From: Heyndrickxia shackletonii
Lineage (GTDB): Bacteria > Bacillota > Bacilli > Bacillales > Bacillaceae_C
Length of the DNA: 64,000 nt
Reading direction: 5' to 3'
NCBI RefSeq assembly: GCF_001420715.1
Contig: NZ_LJJC01000015.1
Span: 522,242-586,241 of the forward strand
A model generated the notes under the pieces. The model did no database searches. It saw only the letters and a program-made list of their open reading frames with translations, and had not been told where the DNA came from. Position 1 is the first letter of the stretch. The number at the start of each line of letters is the position of its first letter. Below are positions 61,902 through 64,000 of this stretch, piece after piece. The position numbers and the translations under genes were made by a program.

Positions 61902-62846
61902 TTATTCATCTCTATCCAGCAAAAATTTAGCTGTAAATTGATCAATGACGATTACATTAGCATATCCACCCTTAAGCGCTCCATAAATTCCGTCTATTTT
62001 TTGCGCTCCACCAGCGACTAGGATGGAATATTCTTTTTGTTTTAATTCACTTAATTCAATGCCTAATGTCCGATTATTTAAGTTTTCATTTAAGATGTTG
62101 CCATCCTGGTCAAAGAATCGCGAACAAATATCACCGACACCTTTGGAACGAATCATTCTCATATCCTCTTCGGAAAAATATCCTAATTGGAACAATAGTG
62201 ATTCTGATTTTGCAGCACCAATAGTAAACATAGCAATATTTGCTTCTCTCCCTATATCCAACACTTTCTTAATATGTCTATCCGCCTCCATCGCCTGTTT
62301 TACGACGATATGATCCACAATTGCCGGCAGCGGCAAATGGATTGGATTCGTATTAAATGCTTTCCCAAAAAGATAGAGAATTTCTGAAAAATAGGTGTTT
62401 GTTTCAGAATGACTGATTGCACCTTTTAGTTGAACAACTTTCACGTCTTTCACAAACTTTTGCTTTAATTCTAACGCAACATGATATAAGGTTGTTCCCC
62501 AAGTAACCCCAATTATATCGCCATCTTTCACGATATCATGCATATATGCTGCTGCTTTCTCCCCAATATAATTTTTAATAATATTGTCTTCATATTGAGG
62601 GACTGAAACAACAATTGCTTTTTTTAAATTGAACTTTTTTTCAATTTGTTTGGATAATTGTTCAACATCATCATTCGGATCCATAATCTTTATCTGAACG
62701 ATGCCTTCATTTTTTGCAATTTGCAACAATCTTGATACCGTGGGTCTCGAAATTCCTAATTTATCTGCAATTTGATGTTGATTATAATCAAGTAAATAAT
62801 AGAGTCTTGCAGCCTCTATTACCTTTTTAAGTTTTTCCGCTTCCAT
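61902..62846 (-). CDS. deoR: Deoxyribonucleoside regulator, SorC/DeoR type
   Basis: A 314-residue regulator of the SorC group: N-terminal helix-turn-helix 'ARLYYLLDYNQHQIADKLGISRPTVSRLLQIAKNEGIVQI' and a C-terminal sugar-phosphate domain ('IIGVTWGTTLYHVALELK', 'VVQLKGAISHSETNTYFSEIL'). It matches B. subtilis DeoR, which releases DNA when bound to deoxyribose-5-phosphate, the substrate of DeoC encoded next door. ATG at 62846 follows GGAGG; the ATG at 62852 is too close to it. An operator copy upstream (62907) suggests autoregulation. Confidence 0.93.
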   Translation of the reverse strand: MEAEKLKKVIEAARLYYLLDYNQHQIADKLGISRPTVSRLLQIAKNEGIVQIKIMDPNDDVEQLSKQIEKKFNLKKAIVVSVPQYEDNIIKNYIGEKAAAYMHDIVKDGDIIGVTWGTTLYHVALELKQKFVKDVKVVQLKGAISHSETNTYFSEILYLFGKAFNTNPIHLPLPAIVDHIVVKQAMEADRHIKKVLDIGREANIAMFTIGAAKSESLLFQLGYFSEEDMRMIRSKGVGDICSRFFDQDGNILNENLNNRTLGIELSELKQKEYSILVAGGAQKIDGIYGALKGGYANVIVIDQFTAKFLLDRDE

Positions 62847-62906
62847 ACCCATCCTCCAAATTTGAACGTACTATATATTTATATTAACAAATTAAGGTAG
62901 GAAATT

Positions 62907-62919
62907 GAACATTTGTAAA
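62907..62919. promoter_or_regulatory. DeoR operator before deoR
   Basis: GAACATTTGTAAA matches the two sites before deoC (GAACAWWTGTAAA), about 60 bases upstream of the deoR start. Confidence 0.65.
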
Positions 62920-63057
62920 AGGGAATTCTATTTTAGCTTCTTCACTTCTTCAGATGAAGCCAAAATTTCCACTTGATTATTTTTCAAAACATGATATATT
63001 AATAACCGATTACTTTATTGCATAAAAGCTTAAAAGCGTTTAAGTATAAAAGTTAAT

Positions 63058-63265
63058 AGTTTATTCCAAATCACGGACACTAGTAATTCTCTTATTAGCA
63101 GCATAAAGAAACTGGATGGTCGCTGAAAATCCAGGCGATAAGCAGAATGAAATACACCGTGTGCATTTTTGGAAAGAAATGAGTGAATGAGTAATATCAT
63201 TAACTAGGGTGGTACCGCGGAGAGCTTCTTCGTCCCTAATTGGGACAAGGAAGCTCTCTTTTTTA
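63058..63265 (+). ncRNA. T-box leader, tyrosine-type specifier
   Basis: The diagnostic T-box AGGGTGGTACCGCG is at 63206-63219, followed by a terminator (GAGAGCTTC..GTCCC / GGGAC..GAAGCTCTC, then TTTTTT, to 63265). Stem I is closed by CACGG (63073-63077) and CCGTG, with the loop motifs AGTA on the 5' side and GAA-A-TAC-A on the 3' side, so the specifier reads TAC, tyrosine. Uncharged tRNA-Tyr would favour readthrough into the transporter gene. Confidence 0.9.
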
Positions 63266-63295
63266 TTTCTTTTTACATCATAGGAGGTTTGCAAC

Positions 63296-64000
63296 ATGAA
63301 TCAAATGAAAAAGGTGTATACACCTTCGTTGCCGGAAGCATTAATACTAACTATCTTGATTGTGGGATTAATCAGTTTTAGTATCATTAAATTTTCTGCA
63401 GCACCACAAATCCCCATACTGCTATCTATCTTTGTATTAATTATTTTCGGGCTCATCAAAAAAATTTCTTTTAAGGACTTGGAGACAGGTATGGTAATTG
63501 GGGCGCAAAATGGTTTATCAGCCGTCTTTCTCTTTTTCCTAATCGGAATATTGATTGCTGCATGGATGATCAGCGGGACTATTCCAACTTTAATATACGG
63601 AGGCTTTCATATTGTTACTCAACATTTCTTTTATGCGATTGTCTTTGTCCTTACTGCAATTGTAGGAACGTCGATTGGAAGCTCGTTAACGACTTCCGCT
63701 ACATTAGGTGTTGCATTTATCGGAATTGCATCGGCACTTGACGCATCATTAGCCATTACGGCCGGTGCCATTGTTTCCGGAGCATTTTTCGGTGATAAAA
63801 TGTCACCATTATCAGATACAACGAATATAGCATCTAGCATTATGAAAGTAGATTTATTTGAACATATTCGTAATATGGCATGGACCACCATCCCAGCTTT
63901 TATTATTAGTTGTATTGGTTATGTTATTCTTTCATTTAACATATCATCCAAAAATATGACGAGACTCTCAGGATTTCAAGACAGTTTAGTTCATACCCAT
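63296..64000 (+). CDS. NhaC family transporter, T-box controlled, cut by window end
   Basis: The first 235 codons of a membrane transporter of the NhaC Na+/H+ antiporter family: 'PSLPEALILTILIVGLISFSII', 'GTSIGSSLTTSATLGVAFIGIA' and 'GAIVSGAFFGDKMSPLSDTTNIA' are family-specific. AGGAGG precedes the ATG at 63296. Control by a tyrosine-type T-box suggests that, like the YheL group in other bacilli, it imports tyrosine or a related amino acid, driven by sodium, rather than simply exchanging cations. The C-terminal half is outside the window. Confidence 0.9.
   Translation, partial: MNQMKKVYTPSLPEALILTILIVGLISFSIIKFSAAPQIPILLSIFVLIIFGLIKKISFKDLETGMVIGAQNGLSAVFLFFLIGILIAAWMISGTIPTLIYGGFHIVTQHFFYAIVFVLTAIVGTSIGSSLTTSATLGVAFIGIASALDASLAITAGAIVSGAFFGDKMSPLSDTTNIASSIMKVDLFEHIRNMAWTTIPAFIISCIGYVILSFNISSKNMTRLSGFQDSLVHTH

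Noticed and set aside
63061-63297. 78-residue minus-strand frame upstream of the NhaC gene
   Set aside because: It overlies the T-box leader and terminator; no coding evidence.

Overview
The window is a low-GC Firmicutes chromosome segment, most likely from the Bacillaceae. Reasons: strong AGGAGG-type ribosome binding sites before nearly every gene, TTG/GTG starts, many U-tailed hairpin terminators, a T-box leader, a preQ1-I riboswitch, and Bacillus-type genes (mdxEFG-like transporter, queT, yfkAB, ykuK-like, rlmN, a deo operon under a SorC/DeoR-type regulator). I do not name a species. No rRNA, tRNA, CRISPR, prophage or intact transposase is visible. Both edges cut genes.

Layout. 1-11.3 kb: maltodextrin utilisation. 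On the minus strand run binding protein, two permeases, GH31 alpha-glucosidase and LacI regulator, followed by a ThuA/Gfo-Idh-MocA group; a GH13 neopullulanase-type amylase diverges, with two LacI/cre-type operators between. 11.3-17.3 kb: a 44-residue peptide gene, a 52-bp tandem repeat array, a TipA/Mta-like MerR regulator, a hotdog thioesterase, preQ1-controlled queT, a marR-MFS pair and a nucleoside transporter. 17.3-30.3 kb: a Tet(M)-like GTPase, a DUF4349 lipoprotein, a tctCBA tricarboxylate transporter with a DcuS/CitA-type two-component system, an amino-acid ABC transporter and D-serine dehydratase.

30.4-38.8 kb is the most distinctive block. A Rieske oxygenase with the Glu-type bridging motif of quaternary-amine demethylases and a first amino-acid permease converge on an operon encoding a second permease, a RocB-like M20 hydrolase, a dimethylargininase and a second guanidino-modifying enzyme. 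A divergent IclR regulator faces that operon across two near-identical 15-bp operator dyads. I read this as uptake and catabolism of modified arginine or betaine-like compounds; that is inference.

38.8-52 kb: hydroxyacid dehydrogenase plus VOC protein, aconitase plus a zinc-finger protein, a coiled-coil protein, two SDR genes divergent from a GAF-LuxR regulator, a LytTR regulator with a CoA-transferase, a likely frameshifted membrane protein and a gene fragment. 52-58 kb: ykuK-like, yfkAB, rlmN, an aldo/keto reductase, a 103-bp repeat array flanked by 86-bp direct repeats, and a TetR regulator. 58-64 kb: an AmiS/UreI channel, then deoR and deoC-cdd-nupC with matching operators, and a tyrosine-type T-box in front of an NhaC-family transporter cut by the window end.

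Repeats stand out. Two 52-bp arrays 39 kb apart share the core GGGCACGAT-N9-ATTGTNACCG, and the small palindrome GGTGTCANGCACC occurs at three intergenic sites.
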